Virus record (IMG/VR): IMGVR_UViG_3300050821_004831
Span: 1-30,583 of that record
Strand: one strand, 5' to 3'
Origin: a virus
Length of the DNA stretch: 30,583 bases
A program made the position numbers and the translations under genes. Positions 8,421-15,471 of the stretch are shown here, one piece after another (position 1 is the stretch's first letter; each line of letters opens with the position of its first letter). A model generated the notes under the pieces. It ran no database searches, was not told the DNA's origin, and saw nothing but the letters and a program-made list of their open reading frames with translations.

Positions 8421-8972
8421 CTAGGCTTCCTGGGCGGCTTTGGCGATGCGGTCTTGGCGTTCGCGCAGGCGCTTTTCGCGTTCTGCAAGCTCGACCATGC
8501 GTGTGTTCAATTTCGCACGCACATCGGCAAGCTCCTGTTGCTCTGAAATCGCCTGCTTCTCCCATTGCGCCACTGCCGCGCGATGATTCTTCTGCTGGCT
8601 TGTCAGCGCATCAGTCTGCGCCGCAAGGTCGTTTTCCTTGGCCTTGAGCAGCGCGGCTTTCTGGTTCTGCTCCATCGCCGTGTTGCGGATGGCCTCATTC
8701 GCCTCGCGGGCGTGGGTTTCCTGGTCGGAAACTTTGCGAGCAAGCTCGGCTTCCTTCGCCGCAAGCGCTTCCTCGCGCTCATTGTGCTTGGCACCGAGGT
8801 CGGAAAGCTTGCTGGTCAGCGCGCGCGCCTCGGCCGCCGCCGCATCATGCTTTGCCGCTGCGGCTTGCAGGCTGTCCAGGACTTCCTTGGCCTTGTCTGG
8901 ATTGCGGATGACTTCCAGCAGCGAAGAAAGATCGTTGACGGCGCGCGAGGCCGCCGAGCCGGGCATGGTCAT
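8421..8972 (-). CDS. Long coiled-coil phage protein (183 aa)
   Basis: After a ~20-residue head the whole protein is a continuous charged, alanine- and glutamate-rich helix with heptad-like spacing: LLEVIRNPDKAKEVLDSLQAA, EALAAKEAELARKV, LNTRMVELAEREKRLRERQD. It has no cysteines and no membrane segment. It could be a tail or scaffold-type assembly protein, but the sequence alone gives only the coiled coil. AAGAGG lies seven bases before the ATG (8972). A second ATG two codons later is also possible. It is located between a small head protein and the fibre group. Confidence 0.8.
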   Translation of the reverse strand: MTMPGSAASRAVNDLSSLLEVIRNPDKAKEVLDSLQAAAAKHDAAAAEARALTSKLSDLGAKHNEREEALAAKEAELARKVSDQETHAREANEAIRNTAMEQNQKAALLKAKENDLAAQTDALTSQQKNHRAAVAQWEKQAISEQQELADVRAKLNTRMVELAEREKRLRERQDRIAKAAQEA

Positions 8973-8981
8973 GGAAACCTC

Positions 8982-9275
8982 TTATTGAGCGGCGATGACG
9001 GCAATGCGGTCGCCCGGCATGACGCCATAGATGCGCGGCCGGTCGGCTCCGATACGATGCTTCCCCGGATCGGCCTTGGGGTCCTTGCCAAAGGCGAGGC
9101 AGCAGGGATAATCGGCTTCGACCATGATGAGATCGGTGCGCAGGCTGAATGGCTTACTGGCGACCGAGGCGTCCTCGATGCCGAGGCTTTGCTCGGCGAT
9201 GATCGCGGTCGTATGAATGGCCGTTCCGCCGATCAGGGCGCCGTTTGGAAATTCCGTGATGTAGAGCGTCGCCAT
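8982..9275 (-). CDS. Small phage head/decoration protein (97 aa)
   Basis: The protein matches a pattern common in phage structural clusters: an opening LYITEFPNG block, an AIIAEQSLGIEDASVAS segment (~24-40), F..RTDLIMVEADYPCCLAFG (~43-63), KDPKADPGKHR and finally RIYGVMPGDRIAVIAA, a predicted small beta barrel. Proteins with the I-E-x-P-x-A-x-A-F-G layout are often annotated as head or decoration proteins; the role here is inference. The ATG overlaps the staple-like gene's stop as TGATG, so the two are translationally coupled. Confidence 0.75.
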   Translation of the reverse strand: MATLYITEFPNGALIGGTAIHTTAIIAEQSLGIEDASVASKPFSLRTDLIMVEADYPCCLAFGKDPKADPGKHRIGADRPRIYGVMPGDRIAVIAAQ

Positions 9276-9637
9276 CAGGCCGCTTCCTTCTTGCCGTAGC
9301 GGCCCTCGGCGCGATCTTCGGGGGACTTAGCCTCGTCCTCGTCGCCGCCTTCGGTCTGCATTTCAGTGCATTGAAGTTCGATGCGGCGCCCCATCTTGTC
9401 GGAGCTGACGCCCGTGACCTTGCCGGTGATGCAGAGATGGATTTCGTCGCCGATGTCGGGCATTTCCTCGATGCCGAGCTTTTCCAGCACTTCGTCGGTC
9501 AGGCAGATGCAGCATCCGGGCGGGTATTCGAGGCCGTCCGGCTTGGCGTCGATGAGGTCCTTCATCTTTTCTTCGTGCTTTTTCTTATCTTCTTCGGTGC
9601 GATGAAGCGACACCATCTTTGAGAAGTGGGAGGCCAT
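9275..9637 (-). CDS. Capsid staple-like protein (120 aa)
   Basis: The core YPPGCCICLTDEVLEKLG followed by MPDIGDEIHLCITGKVTGVSSD (~38-80) matches the small phage family annotated as capsid staple proteins, where a strand-rich domain stabilises the head lattice. In that family this core reads YP.GL.I.L.DEELEKL......GD......G.VT.V. The N-terminus has a charged helix (RTEEDKKKHEEKMKDLIDAK), and the C-terminus is acidic, ending DRAEGRYGKKEAA. Two adjacent cysteines plus C-x-C are unusual. CAGGAG lies six bases before the ATG. It is placed far from the capsid gene, in the tail half of the cluster. Confidence 0.6.
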   Translation of the reverse strand: MASHFSKMVSLHRTEEDKKKHEEKMKDLIDAKPDGLEYPPGCCICLTDEVLEKLGIEEMPDIGDEIHLCITGKVTGVSSDKMGRRIELQCTEMQTEGGDEDEAKSPEDRAEGRYGKKEAA

Positions 9638-9791
9638 GTTTGCTTGCTCCTGATAGTGCCGGTTTCAACCGATTTGCGGGGTGTATAGCGCCCCTCACGG
9701 GGACCGGCGCCTCACCGCATGGCATCGGCTGCGTGTGTGCCCTACCGACCGGCAACGGAACAGGGGAGAGGACGAGACGCCGGCAGAACTG
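9638..9791 (-). other. Non-coding gap with small hairpins
   Basis: No convincing gene in 154 bases. On the minus strand it holds CCCC-GTGA-GGGG (a stem closed by a GNRA tetraloop) and CGGTT-GA-AACCG in quick succession, 20-70 bases before the staple-like gene's ATG. They may shape the mRNA leader. I see no T-tract that would make either an intrinsic terminator. Confidence 0.4.
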
Positions 9792-10073
9792 TTAGGGGGT
9801 GCCGAGGTCGTGTTCCAGCGAACCGAGTTCGCCTTCGATTTCCAGAGCGAGCGTGTGGCAGCGATCAAGATAGCGCCGCAGCGTCGGCACCGGCTCGGGC
9901 GCGTTGCCTTTGCCACCTTCGAGCGGCTTGAGCGATGGGCCGTGCAGGGTGGTGGAGATTTTAGTGATGCGGGCGCGAATTTCAGCAAGCCGCTGGCAGA
10001 GGCCATCAATCGCTTGCATTGAAGTATTTTTCTCGGCTACTTCCGTTTGGTTCGACAGCGTTCCATAGCTCAT
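9792..10073 (-). CDS. Small helical phage protein (93 aa)
   Basis: Unknown function. Two predicted helices, MQAIDGLCQRLAEIRARITKISTTL (residues ~19-43) and PTLRRYLDRCHTLALEIEGELGSLEHDL (~63-90), flank a Gly/Pro-rich hinge (EGGKGNAPEPVP). This could be a helical hairpin, perhaps an assembly chaperone; that is speculation. The ATG at 10073 has a textbook ribosome site, AAAGGAG, eight bases upstream. Repeat element copy 2 ends about 35 bases before that, so this gene heads a transcription block. Confidence 0.75.
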   Translation of the reverse strand: MSYGTLSNQTEVAEKNTSMQAIDGLCQRLAEIRARITKISTTLHGPSLKPLEGGKGNAPEPVPTLRRYLDRCHTLALEIEGELGSLEHDLGTP

Positions 10074-10107
10074 GGTCGCTTCTCCTTTGTTGAACTGTTA
10101 AGAAGAT

Positions 10108-10156
10108 TTGGGTCACGCGAGGGCCTTCGTGGGGTCAGCGCCGGATTCGGTCAACG
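10108..10156 (-). promoter_or_regulatory. Dispersed promoter-like element, copy 2
   Basis: Minus strand: TTGACC, 17 bases starting GAATCCGGCGC, CACGAA, then GGCCCTCGCGTGACCC. The dyad here is CACG/CGTG. It lies between the stop at 10168 and the gene starting at 10073, 35 bases before a strong ribosome site. This is the arrangement expected of a promoter with a short leader. Confidence 0.65.
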
Positions 10157-10167
10157 ATCCGCAGAGA

Positions 10168-10446
10168 CTAAACCTCGACGGGACACGGCACCTGCGTGGT
10201 CTGATGATCCCAGATTTGCTCGAAGCCGAAATGCTGCAGCAGCGCATCATCCGCTTCAAGCCTGCGACGCACTGCATTCTTGCGAGGAAGCAACGGCACA
10301 TCTGAGAGAGCATAATGATTCGGCGCAAGTCGTATTCTGCTGCGGAGAAACCACGTTCGTCCGACACGGACACGCCCCTCATCTTCTAAGAGAAGCGTAA
10401 CCAGCTCACCGTCGGCCTTACGCTTAGCCACAAACGTACAGCACAT
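10168..10446 (-). CDS. Hypothetical basic protein (92 aa)
   Basis: No family recognised. The chain starts MCCTFVAKRKADGEL, has a strand-like LVTLLLEDEGRVRVGRTWFL stretch (~15-34), an arginine-rich middle (RSRIRLAP, RKNAVRRRLEADD) and a C-terminal HFGFEQIWDHQTTQVPCP. I chose the ATG at 10446, which has GGGAG seven bases upstream, over an in-frame TTG five codons earlier. It is flanked on both sides by repeat elements: an inverted copy upstream (10469) and a normal copy downstream (10108). That makes it a single-gene unit that may have been inserted. Confidence 0.6.
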   Translation of the reverse strand: MCCTFVAKRKADGELVTLLLEDEGRVRVGRTWFLRSRIRLAPNHYALSDVPLLPRKNAVRRRLEADDALLQHFGFEQIWDHQTTQVPCPVEV

Positions 10447-10468
10447 CTGTCTCTCCCGCAACTTAGCG

Positions 10469-10514
10469 ATGACCGAATCCGGTTCCCTGAATTAGCACCG
10501 CCCTCTCGTGAAAT
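10469..10514 (+). promoter_or_regulatory. Inverted degenerate copy of the dispersed element
   Basis: The plus strand carries ATGACCGAATCCGG, then a diverged 20-base spacer, then CTCTCGTGAAAT. Both conserved ends of the element family are present, but the gap is one base longer than in copy 4 and the CACGA half-dyad is lost. Unlike the other six copies it faces away from the late genes and no plus-strand gene follows. The rest of 10447-10595 holds no gene. Confidence 0.5.
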
Positions 10515-10595
10515 CGGGTAGCTTCCCTATCGCTGCTTTCAGGAAGCCTGGGCTGTTTGGCTGCTCCATGGAGCCCGCAGCGCAGCCCACAAAAC

Positions 10596-11132
10596 TTACG
10601 GCTCCGTGCCGCCCTTCCCCTTATCCTCGGTCTTACCGAGCTTAGGTGCGTCGTCCTTTTTCATCGCGCCGCCGGTCTCGGATTCCTTCTCGGTCTTGCC
10701 AAGCTTGGGACCGCCCTCTTTGACTTCCTTCGGCGCGCCGCCGCCTTCGGGCTTCGTCTCCTGACTGGCCCAATGTTCCTCGATCTCCTTGCCGTGACGG
10801 CTTCCCATGTCCTTCATTTCTTTGGCATGGCGTTCATGGATCCCGGCCATCGTCGATCCGACTTCCGCCGAATGACGAGAGTGCATTTCTTTCATCTCTC
10901 GCCCGTGCCTTTCCGCAACCTCGCCGAACGCCGGGCCATGTCCCGGCTCCGGACCAGGGTCAGTTTTACCTAGCGCGCCTTCCGGCTTCTCAGTCGTCGG
11001 CGGCTTTCCGGCGGTCTCTTCCGCCTTCATCTTGGCGGCGCCCGTCGCCTTGGCGGACGTACCGCCGCCCTGCTTGTCGGGATGCACCGGGTTCTCGTAA
11101 CGCTTGGATCGGTCAACAGCGGCTTGGGCCAT
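10596..11132 (-). CDS. Low-complexity His/Lys/Glu-rich phage protein (178 aa)
   Basis: A highly charged, probably disordered or coiled protein. Residues ~72-120 contain repeats of the type ERHGREMKEMHSRH / ERHAKEMKDMGSRH / KEIEEHWAS, giving regularly spaced histidines and methionines that could bind metal or form a helix. The C-terminus repeats a G-x-PKLGKTE motif twice (DAPKLGKTE and GGPKLGKTE), with a related GALGKTD earlier. No enzyme motif. CAGGAG lies nine bases before the ATG at 11132, and repeat element copy 3 ends just upstream. Functions such as scaffold-like or internal virion protein are guesses. Confidence 0.75.
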   Translation of the reverse strand: MAQAAVDRSKRYENPVHPDKQGGGTSAKATGAAKMKAEETAGKPPTTEKPEGALGKTDPGPEPGHGPAFGEVAERHGREMKEMHSRHSAEVGSTMAGIHERHAKEMKDMGSRHGKEIEEHWASQETKPEGGGAPKEVKEGGPKLGKTEKESETGGAMKKDDAPKLGKTEDKGKGGTEP

Positions 11133-11158
11133 TTATTGGTCTCCTGAATTTAGAAAAA

Positions 11159-11207
11159 TTGGATCACGAGAGTATCTTCGTGGGATGCACGCCGGACTCG
11201 GTCAACG
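11159..11207 (-). promoter_or_regulatory. Dispersed promoter-like element, copy 3
   Basis: Minus strand: TTGACC, 17 bases starting GAGTCCGGCGT, CACGAA, GATACTCTCGTGATCC. It keeps the perfect CACGA-N8-TCGTG dyad even though the 8-base centre differs (AGATACTC), a compensating pattern that supports a protein-binding or RNA stem function. It lies 27 bases before the ATG at 11132 and just after the stop at 11216. Confidence 0.65.
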
Positions 11208-11215
11208 TTCCGCTG

Positions 11216-11386
11216 TTATTCGACGAGCTCTCCAGCGTAATCTTCAGACTGGCGAAGCGCGTCAATAACCTCGCTCGCGAGCACGGCGAGTTCCCGGAGC
11301 GGCCCATCGTCCCATTGCGCGCAATCCAGATCGCTCTCTCGAAACGCCTTGACCAACGCTTCGACCTCTGGATCGGGCAGCACCAT
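11216..11386 (-). CDS. Small acidic hypothetical protein (56 aa)
   Basis: Short gene beginning MVLPDPEVEALVKAF and ending DYAGELVE. It has a predicted helical pair (EVEALVKAFRES and LRELAVLASEVIDALRQSE) and many acidic residues. The ATG directly follows the TAA of the upstream gene, and the stop is followed by repeat element copy 3, so it is the last gene of its block. No family recognised. Accepted because it precisely fills the gap with tight start/stop junctions and protein-like composition. Confidence 0.6.
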   Translation of the reverse strand: MVLPDPEVEALVKAFRESDLDCAQWDDGPLRELAVLASEVIDALRQSEDYAGELVE

Positions 11387-11671
11387 TTACTGCGGTCCTG
11401 CGGGGCCCATAGCGGCCTGTGGTGCCATTGCGCCGGGACCTACGCCCCCCGGCGCGGGGGCTGCCCCTGGCTGCGCGCCAGGGTCAGGCTGCGCCATCAA
11501 CTGCTGCGCATGAGCGGCCATCGCCTGATGGTTTTTCGCCTCGTCGGAATTGAGATAATCCGCAGCGTGCTCCTTCGTCCAGTCCTTGTGTGGGACGGAC
11601 TTGTGCGACTTCTTGCTCTTGGACTTTCCGGCTTTGCCGTAGCGGCCGGATTCGCGGGCGGCGTTATCCAT
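11387..11671 (-). CDS. Small basic phage protein with Ala/Pro/Gln-rich tail (94 aa)
   Basis: The N-terminus is strongly basic (ESGRYGKAGKSKSKKSHK, residues ~6-23). A middle KDWTKEHAADYLNSDEAKNHQAM follows, then a low-complexity Pro/Gly/Ala/Met/Gln tail. The RYGK motif recurs at the ends of three other small proteins in this window. The ATG at 11671 overlaps the end of the zinc-finger gene (ATGGATAA), so I reject a longer in-frame start that would read 14 codons into it. Possible nucleic-acid or capsid contact through the basic stretch is inference. Confidence 0.7.
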   Translation of the reverse strand: MDNAARESGRYGKAGKSKSKKSHKSVPHKDWTKEHAADYLNSDEAKNHQAMAAHAQQLMAQPDPGAQPGAAPAPGGVGPGAMAPQAAMGPAGPQ

Positions 11672-12023
11672 TTGCAGTCTCCAAAGAGCGCCCATCGGAC
11701 AAGCCGCGCTCATAGCCTTTTTCTTCTTCGCGACGAAGCGCGACCTGATGCTCCGCGCTCATGCGATAGAACTGGCGATCGGCGTCGGTATCCTCGGCCG
11801 CAATGCGCGCCTTCAATTCGGACAATTCATTCTCAAGCGCGCGGATTTTACGAACAAGCGACGCTTCACCACTCGGCACCCTCATGATGCACGCGGGCTC
11901 GCTTTCACAAGAGAGTCCGAAATGCTGCCGCGCCTGATGCCAACCGGCGAGGTTTCCCTCAAACGCCTCACCGCAGTGGAAACACACCCAGCCGTGTTTT
12001 GGCGTCGGATAGGAACTATCCAT
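11664..12023 (-). CDS. C2H2-type zinc-finger phage protein with coiled coil (119 aa)
   Basis: Residues C14, C17, H29 and H34 form a C-x2-C-x11-H-x4-H zinc-finger spacing inside WVCFHCGEAFEGN and AGWHQARQHFG. An additional C-ESEPAC pair follows. The second half is a coiled coil (LVRKIRALENELSELKARIA), then a polar helix (EHQVALRREEEKGYERG). Similar C-x2-C-G-x-F proteins are frequent among small genes of alphaproteobacterial phages, usually without known function. It overlaps the neighbouring genes by 8 bases on both sides, as is usual in this block. Confidence 0.75.
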   Translation of the reverse strand: MDSSYPTPKHGWVCFHCGEAFEGNLAGWHQARQHFGLSCESEPACIMRVPSGEASLVRKIRALENELSELKARIAAEDTDADRQFYRMSAEHQVALRREEEKGYERGLSDGRSLETANG

Positions 12024-12267
12024 TCATGGGTTCCTCGATGCGGGTATAGCCTTCCTCGAAGGCGTCCCTGGGCGACCAGCTTTCGTAATTATCGGCGTAT
12101 CGGACGTAATAATCGCCAGTCTTTGGCGTCCCACGCGCGACCAGATGCGGCCCGACGCTGATAACACCGCCGCCTTGCAGATGCCAGCGCATCCCGGCAC
12201 GGTCATAGGTGATGCTGACGATCTTGTCGGCGCGAACGGTCTTGTGGCATTTCCATTTGGGCAACAC
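12016..12267 (-). CDS. Conserved small phage protein (83 aa)
   Basis: A family pattern I recognise without a function: WKCHKTVRADKIVSI at the start, a GGGVISVGPHLVARG strand (~32-46), then GDYYVRYADNYESWSP followed by AFEEGYTRI (~51-77). The layout is beta-strand-rich, like small gatekeeper or inhibitor-type phage proteins in which YESW-SP-xAFE-GYTR is near-invariant. ATG at 12267. The end overlaps the start of the zinc-finger gene by 8 bases. Confidence 0.75.
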   Translation of the reverse strand: MLPKWKCHKTVRADKIVSITYDRAGMRWHLQGGGVISVGPHLVARGTPKTGDYYVRYADNYESWSPRDAFEEGYTRIEEPMNG

Positions 12268-12276
12268 ACCGGATAT

Positions 12277-12534
12277 CTATTTGCTCCCGTAGCGGCGTTT
12301 GGCGCGTTCATCGCTTCCAATCGAAGGGTATTTACGATGGACGGCGGCGCGGACTTTGGCCTTTTCCTCTGCGCTTCCATGTTGAGCCACCCGCGCGAGT
12401 GCGTTACGCGCGTGATTTGGGTCGTTTATGGGATAGCTCCCCGATCCCTTGCCGCTGGGGCCTTCGCCTTTTCCTGGCAGCGCAAATTGCGACGACGGCA
12501 TCTTCTTGCGCTTCCACGCCGACAGCTTGGCCAT
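12277..12534 (-). CDS. Small basic protein ending in KRRYGSK (85 aa)
   Basis: Contains SSQFALPGKGEGPSGKGSGSYPINDPNHARNALA (split as SSQFALPGKGEG and YPINDPNHARNALARVAQHG, ~14-53), then a basic helix EEKAKVRAAVHRKYPSIG. A short motif of this kind (QFALPG...YPI.D..HARNALARV) is widespread in phage and prophage small proteins. The C-terminal RAKRRYGSK closely resembles KAKRRYGGKT of the adjacent upstream gene, so the two may share an origin or partner. ATG lies immediately downstream of that neighbour's stop. Confidence 0.75.
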   Translation of the reverse strand: MAKLSAWKRKKMPSSQFALPGKGEGPSGKGSGSYPINDPNHARNALARVAQHGSAEEKAKVRAAVHRKYPSIGSDERAKRRYGSK

Positions 12535-12723
12535 CTATGTCTTGCCTCCGTAACGGCGCTTCGCTTTTTCGTCGTTGCTCACGTGCGCGGGCAACTTGCC
12601 ACCGGGATCGGCTTGGGTGAATTCCTCGGCGACGCTGTGCTTGATTCCGCGTTTCGCAGCTTCTTTTGGATTGTTCTTTGCCCACCAAAAAAGCTTGCGT
12701 TGGCTTTCCGAGACCGGAGGCAT
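12535..12723 (-). CDS. Small basic phage protein, SESQRKLFWWA type (62 aa)
   Basis: The start MPPVSESQRKLFWWAKN and the later VAEEFTQADPGGKLPAHV (~30-47) follow a pattern seen in many small phage proteins (usually SxxQRRLM.AA.... EF..ADPGGKLP); function unknown. The tail is EKAKRRYGGKT. The ATG overlaps the stop of the large secreted protein as TGATG; an in-frame GTG one codon earlier is less likely. Its position at the end of the secreted-protein series suggests it returns to the ordinary virion gene set. Confidence 0.75.
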   Translation of the reverse strand: MPPVSESQRKLFWWAKNNPKEAAKRGIKHSVAEEFTQADPGGKLPAHVSNDEKAKRRYGGKT

Positions 12724-14609
12724 CACGCCGCCTCGTCCATGAAGGCTGGGCTGTTGTCGTTTGAGGATGGATCGAGGTCGCGGTTGAGCAGATAGTTCTG
12801 GATCAGCAGCGTCGAGGTGGTCAGCGCCACGCCGGCCTTATGTCCGGTATTCGCCGTGACAATGCTGCTGTCGCCGTTGTGGTAGTAGGGAGTGCCAGGA
12901 ATGAGGGCGGCGCCTGCCTGATCGCTCAGGCCCGTGGCCGTTCCGCCAGGAAGTGTAATGGTCACGGCGTTGCCGGACGTGACGGCGGAGTTGGAGAAGC
13001 CGATCGGCGTTGACGAATTAATCAGCTCAAAATTGATGAGGCGTGCAAGCACATTCGAAGCGCCATCCACCAAGAGCGCGATGACCTGCGACGAACTCAA
13101 CGGCGCAAATGCGTAACTGACGATACCCGGATGAGAGACGCTGGGCGAAACTATTCCAGTGCCATCGCCTTCATAGATGTTCCAGAAGCCGTCGGTCCAA
13201 ATGAGGTTACTGCCAGCAGCAACTAACGACGGCCAGTTCGGTTGCCAGAACGAGGTTGTGATGGCCCCGAGCGGGTAGCTGCTGGCTCGCGAAGCGACTG
13301 AAAGCGCGGCGCCGGGAAGCGGAAACGGAGCGCCGAGTACAGGCGCGAGACTCGTCCCACTGATGGTGGCAATTGTTGGATGCGTTGCGCCCGCCAAAAA
13401 CGCTACTTTGCTCGAACTGAGCACAGCAATATAGGGCGGACTGGACGCAAAAGCGGAATTGACAACTTCCTGGCTTCCGAAACTGATTGAATCTGCGGAG
13501 ATCGACCCGACAGCCGCGAAGCATTCCTCTGTGCTATCGTTGTTTGAGCCGTTGGCGGCCCACGTTACGACAAAGCGCGAATCATCCAAGGCTGCTATGA
13601 CCGGCCAAGGCGTCCCGATAGCGCTCGAACTCGTCACGGTCGCAACGCTGTTCGGTGTAAAATCCGTGCCGGAAATAGTGGCCGTGAAGGCGCTGACGAG
13701 ATTGTTGGAGGAACTGTTGAAGTAAGCGATGACGACTTGCGTTGCGCTCATCGCCGCCATGGCGCCGTAGTCGGTGCCCGCCGACACGCCGGTGTTTGTT
13801 GGTGTGCCGAGCGATATTCCGCCGCTGAGAGTGCCGACCACGGCGTAAAGTTCTTGGCTCAGCGTATAGGTGAAAACGAACGACGTTTCGTTCAACGCGA
13901 CGAAAGGCTGACCACCAATAACGGCACTTGCGGCTCCGCTAATCGCAACTGGCTCGGTGAGCGAAATGACACCAGCGGAAACGGAACCGCTTTGCAAGTA
14001 GGTTTCTGAGCCATTCTGATAAGCAAAGACGAAGGTTTGGCCATCTCCCATGCCGATGGCAGCTTGAATGTTTCCGAGGCCGCCAGAAGTGGATGGCGTT
14101 CCGACTTCGATCGAATGGCCCGACGCAACAAATGAAACAGCGCCCTGCTCATTCGGGTAAGCTCCCGCGTCCACACCGCCTGGATTCGGCTGGTAAGCTA
14201 AGAATGTCGAACCCCCTAACGGGATGACGCCAGGGTTGAGACCATATAAAGCCGGAATGGATGCGGTAGGGCCGTTGAACAATGTTGCCGTGCCCGCAAT
14301 TTGCGGCGCCGGTCCCCACGTCTGTACCGCGTGGCCTGCCGCATTGATGCTGACCGAGGAGTGCGCGGCAATATCGGTATCGGCGGTGAGCGTGATGGTG
14401 TTGCCGCCGCCGCCCGCAAACGCCTTGATCGCATTCGCGGTCGTGAAGCAATTGACCGAGCACCCCGAAGGCGGCGCGTATTGCAGCACGAACTGCTCGG
14501 GGCCGGTGAGCGGGGAGATCGGGGTGGGCGCCGGCTGCGTGAGGACCGCGCTCGGGGCGAGTCCGAGCACCAGCGCGAGAAAGACGATGGGGAGAAGGAG
14601 CTTTTTCAT
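12723..14609 (-). CDS. Large secreted beta-rich phage protein (628 aa)
   Basis: It has a clear Sec signal peptide: MKKLLLPIVFLALVLGLAPSAVLTQ, with a basic start, a hydrophobic core and likely cleavage near residue 23-25. A short tail-fibre-like module follows (PISPLTGPEQFVLQYAP, FTTANAIKAFAG, ~31-65), then about 450 residues of repetitive beta strands, where each ~45-residue unit contains hydrophobic strand, S/T-rich turn and GTP or GT motifs, suggestive of a beta-propeller or beta-helix. The C-terminal part has GNAVTITLPGGTATGLSDQAG and HKAGVALTTSTLLIQNYLLNRD. It follows three other genes with leaders. Host-surface or periplasmic role is inferred. ATG at 14609 overlaps the previous stop (ATGA). 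Confidence 0.7.
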   Translation of the reverse strand: MKKLLLPIVFLALVLGLAPSAVLTQPAPTPISPLTGPEQFVLQYAPPSGCSVNCFTTANAIKAFAGGGGNTITLTADTDIAAHSSVSINAAGHAVQTWGPAPQIAGTATLFNGPTASIPALYGLNPGVIPLGGSTFLAYQPNPGGVDAGAYPNEQGAVSFVASGHSIEVGTPSTSGGLGNIQAAIGMGDGQTFVFAYQNGSETYLQSGSVSAGVISLTEPVAISGAASAVIGGQPFVALNETSFVFTYTLSQELYAVVGTLSGGISLGTPTNTGVSAGTDYGAMAAMSATQVVIAYFNSSSNNLVSAFTATISGTDFTPNSVATVTSSSAIGTPWPVIAALDDSRFVVTWAANGSNNDSTEECFAAVGSISADSISFGSQEVVNSAFASSPPYIAVLSSSKVAFLAGATHPTIATISGTSLAPVLGAPFPLPGAALSVASRASSYPLGAITTSFWQPNWPSLVAAGSNLIWTDGFWNIYEGDGTGIVSPSVSHPGIVSYAFAPLSSSQVIALLVDGASNVLARLINFELINSSTPIGFSNSAVTSGNAVTITLPGGTATGLSDQAGAALIPGTPYYHNGDSSIVTANTGHKAGVALTTSTLLIQNYLLNRDLDPSSNDNSPAFMDEAA

Positions 14610-15253
14610 TGGGTCGGCACCGTGCTCCAGAACACGGTGATTTTCATGGTGCCATCGCCGCCCGAATAGCCGCCGGTGCCTCCGGTCGCGCCCACGGCGT
14701 AATAGACCGGAAGATTGGCATAATCGGCAACCGGATTGGTGACATCATTGAGTTCGCTCAGACTGAAACAGAGTGATGATGCGCCAAGCGTCGGGCAGGA
14801 GGTGTCCCCGCCGTCGAGACCATTGCAGTTTGCGTAAGATACCGGGCTTGAGCAAGCCATCAGCCCCCCGAAGGCGCCGGAGCTCGCCGTGAACGCCGTG
14901 GTATTGAAAATCCACGCGTAAGTCACGGAATTCACGATTATGGCAGTGTTCGCCCCCTGGGCTGGGATGATCTGAACGGGGCTTGACGTGAAACCGGCGT
15001 TGGCGATCTGCGATGCCGACAGCAGAACCGTCGTCTGATGGACGAGGCCGAGGCCCTTGGCCGCCATATACGTCGCAAGCTGCGACGCCGTAATCTTGAC
15101 GCCGCCCGATCCGGCATTCTGCACGTCATAGAACAGATCGCCGTCCGTGATCGTCGTTCCGGCCGAGAGACTCGACAGCTTGGACGAAGCCGCGAGCGCA
15201 TAGCCGCAGGCGAGAACAAGGACAACGAGCGCCGCGCCAAGCCGCCTGAGCAT
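14606..15253 (-). CDS. Secreted protein with tail-fibre-like module (215 aa)
   Basis: N-terminal signal peptide MLRRLGAALVVLVLACGYALAA, probably cleaved after ALA. It is followed at ~23-65 by KLSSLSAGTTITDGDLFYDV and GGVKITASQLATYMA, which is the recurring start module of phage fibre proteins (SLP..TTV.DTDLF..VQ...KK.TASQL..Y), rarely seen behind a leader. The remainder is beta-rich with six cysteines (ACSSPVSYANC, DTSCPTLGASSLC), consistent with disulfides in the periplasm. ATG chosen at 15253, overlapping TGATG, rather than a start seven codons earlier inside the upstream gene. Confidence 0.75.
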   Translation of the reverse strand: MLRRLGAALVVLVLACGYALAASSKLSSLSAGTTITDGDLFYDVQNAGSGGVKITASQLATYMAAKGLGLVHQTTVLLSASQIANAGFTSSPVQIIPAQGANTAIIVNSVTYAWIFNTTAFTASSGAFGGLMACSSPVSYANCNGLDGGDTSCPTLGASSLCFSLSELNDVTNPVADYANLPVYYAVGATGGTGGYSGGDGTMKITVFWSTVPTQ

Positions 15254-15471
15254 CAACAGCCTCCTTCGAAGCACAAGTCGCTCGTGCCATCTTCCAGCAA
15301 CAGACTGTCAGTGCCGTTTTCCAGAAGCATATTGCCAGCCAACTGCGGCGGCGGTGGCCCAATGACATGATTGTTGTTGACGCTGCCCCAGCGCCACACG
15401 TCGGCCGCACGGGCGACCACGGTCAGCGCCAGGATGGCGAACACGATCAGAACGGCGGCGCGGATCACCAT
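15253..15471 (-). CDS. Small exported phage protein (72 aa)
   Basis: MVIRAAVLIVFAILALTVVARA is a signal peptide or N-terminal membrane helix; cleavage after ARA is plausible. The exported part has a VWRWGSVNNNHVIGP segment and a C-terminal double motif MLLENGTDSLLLEDGTSDL, the LLLEDG-type repeat common in fibre and tail-tip proteins. It ends CFEGGC, with both cysteines close to the C-terminus. ATG at 15471 overlaps the preceding stop by 7 bases, so a longer in-frame start is rejected. Confidence 0.7.
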   Translation of the reverse strand: MVIRAAVLIVFAILALTVVARAADVWRWGSVNNNHVIGPPPPQLAGNMLLENGTDSLLLEDGTSDLCFEGGC

